Part shown: positions 30,727 to 39,816 of the stretch, in pieces
Layout: every line of letters starts with the position of its first letter
Numbering within the stretch: position 1 is the first letter of the stretch
NCBI RefSeq assembly: GCF_019195395.1
Contig: NZ_CP078067.1
Coordinates: 62,001 to 126,000 of the forward strand
DNA from: Kaistella faecalis
GTDB lineage: Bacteria > Bacteroidota > Bacteroidia > Flavobacteriales > Weeksellaceae
Length of the DNA stretch: 64,000 bases
Reading direction: 5' to 3'
Translations under genes and position numbers: made by a program
Notes under the pieces: model-generated
The model's input: only the letters and a program-made list of their open reading frames with translations
What the model was told of the DNA's origin: nothing
The model's database searches: none

Positions 30727-31512
30727 ATGACAAGTGGATATTCCGTGGTGAACGGACTTCAAATGTATTACGAGATTTATGGCGAGGGAAAACCTATCGT
30801 TTTAATTCACGGTGGCGGTTCCACGATTCAGACTAATTTTGAGAAACTCATTCCCTTGCTCTCCAGGAAAAGAAAAGTGATCGCAGTCGAATTGCAAGCC
30901 CATGGCAGAACAGGCGACCGACATGCAGACCTGACCTTTGAACAGGATGCAGACGATGTTGCCACCCTTCTAAAAAACTTAAACATCAACAGAGCTGACT
31001 TTCTTGGATTCAGCAACGGTGGAACAACGACTATGCAGATTGCCATAAGACATCCTGAAATTGTGGGCAAGATTATTTTAGGTTCGCCACTTGCCAAACG
31101 CAACGGCGTTCCAGAGTGGTTTTGGGATTTTATGAAGCAGGCTACGCTCGATAATATGCCTGCACCACTGAAAGCCGGTTATAAAAAAGTGGCAGCTGAC
31201 CCTAATGGCTTACCGATAATGCACGACCGGGATGTAAAGAGAATGCTGAACTTTAAAGACATTCCCGACGCGCCCATTAAGTCCATACAGGCACCAACCC
31301 TTATTATAATTGGAGACAGGGACGTCATTACTCCAGAACATGCTCTGGAACTTCACAGAAAGATTGCCCATTCAGAATTAGCTATAATTCCAGGCGGACA
31401 TGGACAGTATATCGGAGAAATTACTACACTGACACCGGACTTTAAAGAAAGTAATCTTGTTGTTCCGATGATAGAGACTTTCCTTGACAGGAAAACCGAA
31501 CAGGGAAATTAA
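30727..31512 (+). CDS. Alpha/beta fold hydrolase
   Basis: A 261-residue cytoplasmic alpha/beta hydrolase of the soluble-esterase/haloperoxidase-like class. PIVLIHGGGSTIQTNFEKLI is near residues 22-41, the nucleophile elbow DFLGFSNGGTTTMQIAIRHP near 98-117 (Ser in GFSNGG), the acidic residue in IIIGDRDVITPEHA near 197-210, and the catalytic His in IPGGHGQYIGE near 224-234. Substrate unknown. I chose ATG 30727 (MTSGYSV) because the homologous part starts there; a GTG at 30673 would add 18 residues. Confidence 0.85.
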   Translation: MTSGYSVVNGLQMYYEIYGEGKPIVLIHGGGSTIQTNFEKLIPLLSRKRKVIAVELQAHGRTGDRHADLTFEQDADDVATLLKNLNINRADFLGFSNGGTTTMQIAIRHPEIVGKIILGSPLAKRNGVPEWFWDFMKQATLDNMPAPLKAGYKKVAADPNGLPIMHDRDVKRMLNFKDIPDAPIKSIQAPTLIIIGDRDVITPEHALELHRKIAHSELAIIPGGHGQYIGEITTLTPDFKESNLVVPMIETFLDRKTEQGN

Positions 31513-31732
31513 AGACCAAACAGAGAAAACGGAGCGCTGACAGGTTTGTAAAAATCAATCTTTTTGCTCAATCCTGAAGTGATGATAAAATCCGGGTAAA
31601 AAGCGTACGCTACGGTAATGCTGGACGATTATAAAGTTGAGCGACTTTAGAGGTAGAATTAAGCCAACTTACAGATCAGACGATTGTTATAATAGATAAT
31701 ATTCGCGGGGGACCGCTTAACGGTGAAGAACA

Positions 31733-32134
31733 ATGAAAATTTCAGCATGCATAACCAATTCCTTTCGGAGTAACGAAATTACCGTCAGCACTGAAGCTAA
31801 TCTGAAAGATATGACCATCGATACAAAGGCGGACGGCTATGGTCTTTCGGTTAATGGTGGCGAACTTTTATTCCTTTCTCTGGCCACCTGTTTTTGTAAT
31901 GATTTGTATCGCGAAGCTAAAAAGGAAAATGTAGAAATCTCGGCAGTAAAAATATCAGTTTCCGGAGAATTCGGGGGCGAAGGCGAATCTGCCAGGAATA
32001 TTTTTTACGAAGTTTCCGTCGAGGCGCCTGCAATGACGCCCGAAGAGATTTCCGCTCTCATCAAAAAGGTCGATCAGATTGCAGAAATACACCATACTCT
32101 GCGAAAAGGTATTGAGGTAAAACTGCTGTCTTAA
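31733..32134 (+). CDS. OsmC-family protein
   Basis: A 133-residue OsmC/Ohr-family protein. Family features: GLSVNGGELLFLSLATCFCNDLYREAK near residues 36-62 with the conserved Cys in the LATCFCND stretch, and an alternating-strand C-terminus. Known of the family: thiol-dependent peroxide reductases acting on organic hydroperoxides, though members with one conserved Cys may do other chemistry. It is a single gene; 220 bp before it hold no other gene. Residues after the Cys pair are as expected for the general OsmC group, not Ohr. Confidence 0.85.
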   Translation: MKISACITNSFRSNEITVSTEANLKDMTIDTKADGYGLSVNGGELLFLSLATCFCNDLYREAKKENVEISAVKISVSGEFGGEGESARNIFYEVSVEAPAMTPEEISALIKKVDQIAEIHHTLRKGIEVKLLS

Positions 32135-32290
32135 CAACTGCTAAAACCGCATTTACCATAGCTGTTCTGTCTGGGGTAAGTATTGTAACCTGCGGGTCAA
32201 TAAGCAGCTGATTCTTTTATTCAAATTTTCAAACCTCTTGCGTTCTTCCCAAACCGTGTTTTCACCCGAAACCGGTTGGTGGTAATTTTT

Positions 32291-32298
32291 TATATTTG
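32291..32298 (+). promoter_or_regulatory. -7 box (TATATTTG) of the macro-domain gene
   Basis: TATATTTG lies 35 bp before the ATG at 32334, in a spacing usual for flavobacterial promoters. Confidence 0.65.
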
Positions 32299-32333
32299 AT
32301 TTGTAAAAAAACCTTAAGATCTTCAATAATCAC

Positions 32334-32870
32334 ATGATCCAGTCAACTTCCAAAATAGAAATTATCAAAGGAGACCTCACCCAAGTTCCTGCGGATGCGG
32401 TGGTAAATGCCGCCAATACTTCGCTGTTGGGCGGCGGCGGGGTAGACGGAGCTATTCACCGTGCCGGCGGAAAAGAAATCCTGGAGGAATGCCGGAAGAT
32501 TGTAGCAAAACAGGGTGGGTGTAAAATAGGTGAAGCGGTGATTACCACTGCGGGAAAGCTGGCCGCAAAATATGTCATTCATACGGTGGGCCCGGTCTGG
32601 AATAACGGAAATCGCAACGAAGAAGAAAAACTGGCGCAGTGTTATACGTGCTCACTGGAACTCGCGGTGGAATACGGATGCCGCACGGTGGCTTTTCCGG
32701 CGATCAGTACAGGAGTTTACCGGTTTCCGAAAGACAAAGCCGCAAAAATTGCAGTAGCGACCGTAGCACGCTTCCTGGAAGGGCAAACTGCGGTTGAAAA
32801 AGTAATGCTGGTAAGTTTTGATGAAGAGAACTACGAACTTCTGACCTGTGAACTGAATGCACTCCAATGA
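32334..32870 (+). CDS. Macro-domain O-acetyl-ADP-ribose deacetylase
   Basis: A 178-residue single macro domain. It starts [39 protein letters not shown], the ADP-ribose-binding signature at about residues 8-46, followed by [20 protein letters not shown] and [20 protein letters not shown] near 121-140. Reaction known for the YmdB/MacroD type: hydrolysis of O-acetyl-ADP-ribose and removal of mono-ADP-ribose from proteins. The conserved Asn in VVNAAN and the GVDGAIH loop are intact, so it should be active. Monocistronic with its own promoter. Confidence 0.93.
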   Translation: MIQSTSKIEIIKGDLTQVPADAVVNAANTSLLGGGGVDGAIHRAGGKEILEECRKIVAKQGGCKIGEAVITTAGKLAAKYVIHTVGPVWNNGNRNEEEKLAQCYTCSLELAVEYGCRTVAFPAISTGVYRFPKDKAAKIAVATVARFLEGQTAVEKVMLVSFDEENYELLTCELNALQ

Positions 32871-32948
32871 CGAAGTCGGGCAATACTATTATTCCGTGAA
32901 TGAATCCGCCTGTACCGCTGCGTTTGGTTTGGACTGAGCAGCCTTTAT

Positions 32949-32956
32949 TATATTTG
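32949..32956 (+). promoter_or_regulatory. -7 box (TATATTTG) of the SDR gene
   Basis: TATATTTG lies 38 bp before the ATG of the following SDR gene. Confidence 0.65.
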
Positions 32957-32994
32957 TTGCCACTTGATCATTTACGCATACCAAAATACAGATC

Positions 32995-33795
32995 ATGAAA
33001 AATTCAAAAGAAAACGTCGTATGGATTACCGGTGCCTCGTCGGGCATCGGCAAAGCACTGGCGCGGGAATGGGCGGGACTGGGCTACAAAGTGGTGCTCT
33101 CCGCCAGGCGCAGGGACCTTCTGGAAGAATTGGCAGCAGAAATTGCAGCATCCGGCGGTGAGGCCCTCGTAATACCGTGCGACATTCTGGATGAATCTGG
33201 CATTGAGATGGCGGTGGAGCAGCTGATTCTGGCTTGGGGAAGGATGGATGTGGTGATGGCGAATGCGGGCTTCGGCGTTTTCGGAAGCATAGAAAATCTG
33301 ACCGCTAAAGACTGGAGCAGGCAGTTACAGGGGAATGTAACCGGTTTAGCGCTAACCGTGAAATACGCACTGCCGCATTTAAAGAAGACAGGAGGAAGAA
33401 TCGGTCTTGTAGGGAGCGTGGGTGCTTTTCTTCCCAATCCCAATCTGAGTGCGTACGGCGCCTCAAAAGCGGCAGTACATTCCATCGGACTCAGTCTTCA
33501 GGTGGAGCTGATGGGTACAGGAGTGAGCTGCACGACGCTGCATCCGGGATTCGTGGCTTCTGAAATTGCAAGGATGGATAATGACGGCGTATGGCATCCC
33601 GAGAGGACAGATCCGCGTCCGGCCAATTTAATATGGCCCGCTGAGAAAGCCGCAAAAGTAATGGTAAGGGCGGTGATCAGACGAAAAAGAAATTACGTGT
33701 TCACGGCGCACGGCAGACTTTTCGTAGGTCTGCAGCGGTGGCTGCCGGGTGTAATGAGAACCATTATATCTAAAAGTCCCAAGCCGGATTCTTGA
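32995..33795 (+). CDS. Short-chain dehydrogenase/reductase
   Basis: A 266-residue classical SDR. The cofactor motif WITGASSGIGKALA is near residues 10-23, NAG near 92-94 (VMANAGFGVFG), and the catalytic set Ser (VGSVGAF near 141) with YGASK near 155-159. The C-terminal tail (RRKRNYVFTAHGRLFVGLQR) is basic and hydrophobic, resembling DltE/YqjQ-like SDRs. Reaction: NAD(P)H-dependent oxidoreduction of an unknown substrate. Monocistronic; it converges on the minus-strand FG-GAP gene and its terminator. Confidence 0.88.
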   Translation: MKNSKENVVWITGASSGIGKALAREWAGLGYKVVLSARRRDLLEELAAEIAASGGEALVIPCDILDESGIEMAVEQLILAWGRMDVVMANAGFGVFGSIENLTAKDWSRQLQGNVTGLALTVKYALPHLKKTGGRIGLVGSVGAFLPNPNLSAYGASKAAVHSIGLSLQVELMGTGVSCTTLHPGFVASEIARMDNDGVWHPERTDPRPANLIWPAEKAAKVMVRAVIRRKRNYVFTAHGRLFVGLQRWLPGVMRTIISKSPKPDS

Positions 33796-33861
33796 ACTAA
33801 AGGCGCAAATTTATTTTGAAATTGGAAAAGCTCCAGGTCTGTCGGTAATCTGATTAAAATT

Positions 33862-33897
33862 AAAAAACCTCTCAATTCCAAAAGGACTGAGAGGCTA
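33862..33897 (-). terminator. Terminator of the FG-GAP gene
   Basis: CCTCTCA and TGAGAGG form a stem, with an A6 run on the plus strand (T run on the minus strand), about 50 bp past the FG-GAP stop. Confidence 0.8.
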
Positions 33898-33944
33898 AAA
33901 CTGTAGTAACGTTCAAGCTCATCTGAGCCGAAATCCTTGAAATT

Positions 33945-35720
33945 TTATTTGGCAATAATCAGCTTCTGTGAAACACTTTCTTCATGATTGAAAGTGGTGA
34001 CGATATATACTCCCGGCTGTAATAATCCCAGGTTTACTTCTTTGCTTTTTCCGCTCTCCAGTTTAACCTTGAGGGTTTTCAGGCGCTGACCTGCATAATT
34101 AGTAACAGTTAAATCATAGGCACCTGTTTTCATGGATTTTACATAGATATTTCCATCAGCTTTTGCCGGATTCGGGAATATTGTAAGCGATTTGCTTTTG
34201 AAGTTTTCATGTGTTGCGAGAGCAGCGGTTTCCACAATATTATAGATCTGATTAGGTTGCGGATTAGTAATAATCTGGCGGATTCCTGAAGGCCATTCGA
34301 TGTGAATGGTATCAATTGTGGTGGCTGCCCCAATTCCGAAGGTTTGCACCAAACTGCTGCCGGTATATTGTCCGGAAGTGGAAGAAACCTCACGGGTTTG
34401 CATCATTCCGTTGGCATAGCAATAAACCCGGGCTCCAATCCCTGAACGATTAGATTCAACTCCCTGTAAGCGCAAACTGATCCAGTTATTGGTACCTCCG
34501 TTATTTTTGTAAAGACCATGCTGTAGTGCTGGGGAGTAGGATGGAGTAAAAATATCCGGATATCCATCATTATTATAATCTGAAATTGTCGTGGCATAAT
34601 CACGGATTGGCGTAAGCGTTGTAACGTCTGAAGTCTGATTGGTGAAAGTTTCGTCACCATTATTTTTGTAGAGATAATTCAGGCGCAATGCAGTTCCCCC
34701 GTTATTGGAAACACTGAGATCGAGGTATCCATCATTATCCATATCAAGCCATGCAGAGCCGAATGCGACCCCTCCGTCAATAGAAGGGGCGGAGTTTACG
34801 AGTTCGAAATTACCGTTACCGGTATTCTTGTAAAGAAGATGGTGCTTTACATCCGCGAAATGGTTGACAGTCATGTAGAGATCCATTAATCCGTCATTAT
34901 TGAAATCTCCCCACGAGGCACCCTGGGTAAGCGCCGAATCGTTGGCAATAACAGAAGTTGTATTTTTGGTAAAAGTTCCGTCGCCATTATTGCGGTAGAG
35001 ACAGTTATTCTGTCCGGGCAGCGTATCGCTGAAATAATTCACCACGTATAAATCCTGCCAGCCATCATTATCATAATCTACCCAAGAGGCACCGTAGGTG
35101 TCATTCACATCGGTAACCACCGCACCGCTGGTGATTTTTGTGAAAGTGCCGTCTCCATTATTGTGGTATAGCCTGTTTGGTCCGGTGTAGTTGGCCACAT
35201 ATAAATCCAGGAAACCGTCTTTATCATAATCTGCCCAAGCAGCGCTCAGGGACCAGTCGGTATCATTCACGATATCGCCTTCCGTAATACGGGTAAAAAC
35301 ACCATTTCCATCATTACGGTACAAGAAGTTTTTTGCCATTGCCGGGCCGCTATTTGCTGTATTACAGATGAACAGATCAATATTCCCGTCATTATTATAA
35401 TCGCCCCATGTAGCGGCGATAGAAGTTCCGGTGGTGGTATAAATCACATTGCCGGTCTCGGGGGTGAAAGTACCGTCCCCGTTATTTTTATACAGTGTGG
35501 AGGGGGAATCTAAATTCCCCACAATAAGCATATCGTCAAAACCGTCGTTATTATAATCGGCCCACGAAGCACTGTAGGTTTTGATTGGTGTATTCACCAT
35601 TGTTCCTGTGGTCACTTTTGAAAAATACTGTGCCGACAAAGATGAAGCAGCCGCAAAGCTGAGCATGAGCCCACATAAAAGGGCACCATGTTTTTTGTTA
35701 AATAAGGAGTTTTTTTTCAT
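33945..35720 (-). CDS. FG-GAP/VCBS repeat protein with T9SS sorting domain (CRTAC1/ASPIC type)
   Basis: A 591-residue secreted protein. The signal peptide runs to about residue 30 (ASSLSAQ). About seven FG-GAP-type blade repeats follow (ASWADYNNDGFDDMLIV, ATWGDYNNDGNIDLFIC and so on), each with a calcium-loop DxNxDGxxD. Near 410-480 is a UnbV/ASPIC segment (GGTNNWISLRLQGVESNRSG). The last ~80 residues form a type A T9SS C-terminal domain (SLTIFPNPAKADGNIYVK to the KLIIAK end). Known of the group: beta-propeller cell-surface proteins exported by type IX secretion. Ligand unknown. Confidence 0.9.
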   Translation of the reverse strand: MKKNSLFNKKHGALLCGLMLSFAAASSLSAQYFSKVTTGTMVNTPIKTYSASWADYNNDGFDDMLIVGNLDSPSTLYKNNGDGTFTPETGNVIYTTTGTSIAATWGDYNNDGNIDLFICNTANSGPAMAKNFLYRNDGNGVFTRITEGDIVNDTDWSLSAAWADYDKDGFLDLYVANYTGPNRLYHNNGDGTFTKITSGAVVTDVNDTYGASWVDYDNDGWQDLYVVNYFSDTLPGQNNCLYRNNGDGTFTKNTTSVIANDSALTQGASWGDFNNDGLMDLYMTVNHFADVKHHLLYKNTGNGNFELVNSAPSIDGGVAFGSAWLDMDNDGYLDLSVSNNGGTALRLNYLYKNNGDETFTNQTSDVTTLTPIRDYATTISDYNNDGYPDIFTPSYSPALQHGLYKNNGGTNNWISLRLQGVESNRSGIGARVYCYANGMMQTREVSSTSGQYTGSSLVQTFGIGAATTIDTIHIEWPSGIRQIITNPQPNQIYNIVETAALATHENFKSKSLTIFPNPAKADGNIYVKSMKTGAYDLTVTNYAGQRLKTLKVKLESGKSKEVNLGLLQPGVYIVTTFNHEESVSQKLIIAK

Positions 35721-35846
35721 AATAATTTTTAGTTAGATATTGAAAATAAAAGATTAGTGATTGCAATCATGTGATTTATAATGGCGAAGTTAAATTTTTT
35801 GGCTGCGCCGCGTTAGCGTATTTTTACGTGATTTTAGATTCTCTTT

Positions 35847-36245
35847 TTACGGCATTTTTATTTCAGCAGGAAAGTAAGACCCGCCACTCATTACTGTATC
35901 ACAGGCATCCCTAAGTTCTTTGAGCCCCGGCGGCTTGGGCAGAAAACCTTTTACTCCTGCTTTTCTCGCTTTCTGAACATATTGGTCCTCCGGAAACATA
36001 ATCAGCATAATAATATGCAGCAAAGGCTTTTTGGCCAATGCGATTATGGCGGTCTCTATACCGCTTCTATCGGGCAGTCTGCTATCGATGATGACGAGGT
36101 CTGGGGAAATTTGGTCGAGGTCTGAAACAAACTGTTGACTGGTTTCGACACCAGTAATCTGAATTTCGGCTAGAAATTCATGAAGCATCATCCCTAAGCT
36201 ATCCCGAAAAGCGGGATGCGGATCTACTATTGCGATTTTTGTCAT
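35847..36245 (-). CDS. Stand-alone response-regulator receiver, partly degenerate
   Basis: A 132-residue protein that consists of a receiver domain only. The phospho-acceptor Asp is kept (IIDSRLPDRSG, D54) and the Lys is kept (GFLPKPPG, K104). However, the N-terminal acidic pair is reduced to one Asp (IVDPHPAF) and the conserved Thr/Ser after strand 4 is Ile (MLIMFPED). Without an output domain and with a changed switch residue it may act as a sink or partner rather than a normal regulator (inference). It sits 125 bp from the NarL-type gene of the kinase pair. Confidence 0.82.
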   Translation of the reverse strand: MTKIAIVDPHPAFRDSLGMMLHEFLAEIQITGVETSQQFVSDLDQISPDLVIIDSRLPDRSGIETAIIALAKKPLLHIIMLIMFPEDQYVQKARKAGVKGFLPKPPGLKELRDACDTVMSGGSYFPAEIKMP

Positions 36246-36370
36246 AGATTAAACTTGTACAATGTGAAATTAGTACAATAAGAAAAATCAGGTCAGCGTA
36301 AAAATACCTGTCGCAAAAAAATGTTTGGAAGATCTGCTACGAAAATGATAAAATAAGACCTCTTTTTTCT

Positions 36371-37027
36371 CTAAACAATAGCAAGGCGGTTTCGGATGGC
36401 GTAAATAACTAGGTCTACGACATTTCTGGTCCCGGTTTTCAGAATAAGGTTTGCACGATGGCCTTCCACGGTTCTTTTACTGATAAATAACCGGTCGGCA
36501 ATTTCCTGAGTGGAGAAGCCTTTAACAATGTACTGCAGTACATCAAGTTCACGCTCGGTAAGCCTTTCATTTACATCTTTCAGATAGATTCCGGATGATT
36601 CTACCGGGTCGGACTCTGCAATCTCGCCGAGTAACTGAGGAGAAAAATAAGTTTTACCGCTGCTTACGGTATTGATGGCCAACTCCAGCTCGGTCTTGCC
36701 GATACTTTTAAGAATAAATCCACTGGCTCCCGCTTCTGCCATGAGACGCATATATTTGAGGTCACTGAACATGGTAAGTGCCATGATTTTTAGATGAGGA
36801 TATTTTTCGACTGCTGCTTTTGTTGCCTCAACGCCGTTCATCACGGGCATTTTAATATCCGTAAGTATAATATCCGGACTTATCTGGTCTAAAAGGTCTA
36901 AAAGTTCCCGACCATTAGAAGCTTCTCCAATTACTTTAAAATTACTGCATTCATTAACCATCATGCGCAGTCCTTTCAGAAAAATGGCATGATCGTCAGC
37001 TAAGATTATTTTTATAATGTCTGTCAT
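36371..37027 (-). CDS. NarL/FixJ-type response regulator
   Basis: A 218-residue response regulator. The receiver (residues 1-120) has the acidic pair in ILADDHAIFLKG, D56 in IILTDIKMPVMNG, Thr in ALTMFSD and Lys in FILKSIGK, all intact. A LuxR-type helix-turn-helix occupies about 150-215 (LTERELDVLQYIVKGFSTQE, then IADRLFISKRTVEGHRANL). Its start codon overlaps the stop of the upstream sensor kinase by 4 bp (ATGA), so the pair is translationally coupled and forms a two-component system. The target genes are not evident. Confidence 0.92.
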   Translation of the reverse strand: MTDIIKIILADDHAIFLKGLRMMVNECSNFKVIGEASNGRELLDLLDQISPDIILTDIKMPVMNGVEATKAAVEKYPHLKIMALTMFSDLKYMRLMAEAGASGFILKSIGKTELELAINTVSSGKTYFSPQLLGEIAESDPVESSGIYLKDVNERLTERELDVLQYIVKGFSTQEIADRLFISKRTVEGHRANLILKTGTRNVVDLVIYAIRNRLAIV

Positions 37028-39636
37028 GTATTTAATGAAGTTTGAAGTGGATGCTCTTTTTCGACAAGGGCCGAAAGGGTGATTTCTGTCCTGAAATACT
37101 TACCCGGAACGGAAGAAAAGTTACACTGCCCGTTTATCGATTTTACGCGCGACATGATGTTCGACAGGCCCAATCCTTTCGTGGGCGAAGAAAGTATTTT
37201 GTTTATGTCGCACCCAATTCCATTATCCGAATATTTAATCTCTATTTGCTCACTGCTTGCGTGAAGTTCCATTTCAATTTTGGTTGCTGCGGAGTGTTTC
37301 AGTGAATTATTCAGCAGTTCAGATAAAATTCTGTAGAGTGCCACGCCTATCTGTTTCGGTAAATCAGGAAAACCTTCATCAATAGTAAGATTGACAGCCA
37401 CAGTATTCATTTTATTGATTTTGTCGGCATACACCCGAAGCGCCTCAATCAGTCCGAAATCATTTAATAAATTGGGTGCGAGATTATTTGCAATTTCCCG
37501 GGTGCTTCTGATGGATTCATGCAGAAGATCATCGGTCATTCTGATAAATTCCTGTTGCTCTACAGGTTTTTCCATTCTGGCAGAAATAAGTTCAAGGTAA
37601 ATTTTTGCGGTAGAGAGCAGTGGTCCTAAGCCATCATGTAAATCTTCAGAAAACCGCTGTCTTTCGCGCTCTTCTGTTTCGATGGTATTCCGCAAAATGC
37701 GCTGTTCTACCTCTTTCCGGTCTGTAATATTCCTTACAACGACAATAAAGCCAATGGGTTTTCCTTCCGAATCGCTGATTTTTGCGGTCCGCAGCTCCCC
37801 AGAGAACGTGCTTCCATCTTTCCTCTGTAAAGTAACGTGAAGATCTCTGCCCGTATTCTGTGGGCTTTCGAGTTTGAAATTCTCACTTACCCGAAAGTGG
37901 TCAGTTTTAGCGATCCATTTATCAATATGGGTTCCGGTGATCATACTTTCGTCAGAAATCCTGAAAAGTTTTTTACTCTGCTGACTGGCAAAAACAATGA
38001 GTCCGTGGGCATCAATTTGAAAAACGGCATCCGGTGAAGCACTGATAAGCTGGCGGTATAACTGTTCACTTTCGATGAGGGCCAGTTCTGCCAGCTTACG
38101 TTCGGTAATATCCTGAATGTTTCCCTGAATCAAAGTAATGTTTCCTGCAAGGTCTTTCGTTATTTCGGCATACACACTGACGTACTTTTTTACGCTGCGG
38201 TGTGCTATCGTTCTGAAATCGAATACCAGATTTTGATCATAATCATTAAATTTCTTTCGGATGATATCCAGGATTCGGGGACGGTCGTCGGGATGGATGG
38301 TTCGCAATACCGCAATCCAGTTAAGGTCTTTATTGTTTTGACCTAAGATCACAGGAAGCTCATCGGACCAGCTCAGGTGATTATTTACAAAATCCCAGTC
38401 CCAACTGCCGGATTTCCCGATTCTTTGTGCTTCCGTGAGTTTGGATTGATTGACAAGCAACTCGTGCGTTCTTTTCTTCACCAAAACTTCAAGATCTGAG
38501 CTTAGTTTTTTCTTCACCTGAAACCTGAAGAATAGAATTACCACAATAATGAGAACAAGTATGGAAAGGAAAATAAATGAATTTTTTAAACTTCTCTGTT
38601 TCGCAATCTGGAGTTTTTGTAGCGCATTTTCCTTTTCTTTTCTTTCTGTTTCATATTTCACCTGCATCTCTGCGATAGAGCTGGTGTTCTGGTTGGTAAA
38701 AATGGCATCTTTCGTTTCTTCGTATTTGTGAAAAAAGTTATCAAACTGAGCGTAATTTCCTACAGCACTGTAATATTTAGTCAATGAACGGTAGCTGAAA
38801 AGCAGGATGTCGCGGTTCTGCAGTTGTTCTGCAGTCCGCAGCGCTTCATTGAAATATTCATAAGCTTTGTTATAGTTTTTCATCAGTAAATAGGTTTCTC
38901 CGATAGAATTAGAGATATAGGAAATTTCCCATTTCCTGCCCATTTGTTTATTGATTTTCAGCGCTTTTTCATCATACTGCAAAGACTTGGTGTATGCCCC
39001 GTTTTTACGGTAGAGTTGCGCCAAATTATTATAAGAACTGCTTAAAGTAGGCGAATCCCGAAGATGCTCAAGTAAGGCGACAGATTGATTTAACAGTACA
39101 TATGCAGTATCAACCCGGTTATTGGAAACATATAGACTGCCCATATTGTTAAGAATGGCTGCTTCCCTTTTTTTATCACGGTTTTTACGGGCAAGTGCCA
39201 GCGCCCTTTTGTAATAAATCAGTGCTTCTGAAACATTGTTAAGATTATAATACACGTTCGCAATGCTGTTCAGCGTATGACCAATTTTCTCGGGGTCGGC
39301 CATTTTCTCCCGAATTTTCAAAGACTGGTATAAATAATCTAAAGATTTTTTGAAGTCATTACCATAGAAATAAGAGATTCCTAAGTTCTGAAGGGCGTCG
39401 CCTTTTTCAATCTGTGAGTTCTGGGAATCTGCAAGTTTTAGGGCCTGTGTCGCGTAGAAAATACTACTGTCTGGAGCTATCTTTCTGTACGATAAACTTA
39501 ACTGGTTGTATATGGAAATCTGTGTTTGATCATCTTGCTTTTTACGCTGTAATTCTCTTTTTAAACTGTCTATTAAATATCTAGTGTCCGGAGATTTCGC
39601 CCACAAAAAATTGGTTATGAGTAAACACATTACCAT
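37024..39636 (-). CDS. TPR-PAS sensor histidine kinase (NarX/DesK-type catalytic core)
   Basis: An 870-residue sensor. A signal peptide (MVMCLLITNFLWAK) leads to about seven TPR repeats (roughly 30-330), then a membrane helix (FIFLSILVLIIVVILFF), two PAS/PAC units (one with SGSWDWDFVNNHLSWSDELP, one with SPDAVFQIDAHGLIVFASQQ), the HisKA_3 phospho-His in RFSEDLHDGLGPLLST and a HATPase with DNGIGCD and GLGLSNI. The start at 39636 is chosen because it begins the signal peptide; the longer frame adds an unlikely leader. Coupled with the NarL-type gene downstream. Signal unknown. Confidence 0.9.
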   Translation of the reverse strand: MVMCLLITNFLWAKSPDTRYLIDSLKRELQRKKQDDQTQISIYNQLSLSYRKIAPDSSIFYATQALKLADSQNSQIEKGDALQNLGISYFYGNDFKKSLDYLYQSLKIREKMADPEKIGHTLNSIANVYYNLNNVSEALIYYKRALALARKNRDKKREAAILNNMGSLYVSNNRVDTAYVLLNQSVALLEHLRDSPTLSSSYNNLAQLYRKNGAYTKSLQYDEKALKINKQMGRKWEISYISNSIGETYLLMKNYNKAYEYFNEALRTAEQLQNRDILLFSYRSLTKYYSAVGNYAQFDNFFHKYEETKDAIFTNQNTSSIAEMQVKYETERKEKENALQKLQIAKQRSLKNSFIFLSILVLIIVVILFFRFQVKKKLSSDLEVLVKKRTHELLVNQSKLTEAQRIGKSGSWDWDFVNNHLSWSDELPVILGQNNKDLNWIAVLRTIHPDDRPRILDIIRKKFNDYDQNLVFDFRTIAHRSVKKYVSVYAEITKDLAGNITLIQGNIQDITERKLAELALIESEQLYRQLISASPDAVFQIDAHGLIVFASQQSKKLFRISDESMITGTHIDKWIAKTDHFRVSENFKLESPQNTGRDLHVTLQRKDGSTFSGELRTAKISDSEGKPIGFIVVVRNITDRKEVEQRILRNTIETEERERQRFSEDLHDGLGPLLSTAKIYLELISARMEKPVEQQEFIRMTDDLLHESIRSTREIANNLAPNLLNDFGLIEALRVYADKINKMNTVAVNLTIDEGFPDLPKQIGVALYRILSELLNNSLKHSAATKIEMELHASSEQIEIKYSDNGIGCDINKILSSPTKGLGLSNIMSRVKSINGQCNFSSVPGKYFRTEITLSALVEKEHPLQTSLNT

Positions 39637-39779
39637 AATACTTCTACAACGGTTCTCTTGACAATCGAACGAAAGACGGTTACTTTTTAACACAACGCAT
39701 AATTGGCCGGCTAATATTACATAAAAATTAGTCAAGGTGCAATCTTATTTTTTGTATAAATAACACCTGCTTTTTCCCT

Positions 39780-39812
39780 AAAAAAACCGCTTCAATCTAT
39801 TGAGGCGGCTTC
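39780..39812 (-). terminator. Terminator of the M49 peptidase gene
   Basis: CCGCTTCAAT and ATTGAGGCGG form a stem with an A6 run on the plus strand, 5 bp beyond the peptidase stop. Confidence 0.82.
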
Positions 39813-39816
39813 ATAT

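Noticed and set aside
33084-33485. Long minus-strand frames opposite the SDR gene, and similar long antisense frames opposite other core genes
   Set aside because: They mirror the codon pattern of recognised genes on the other strand and match no family.
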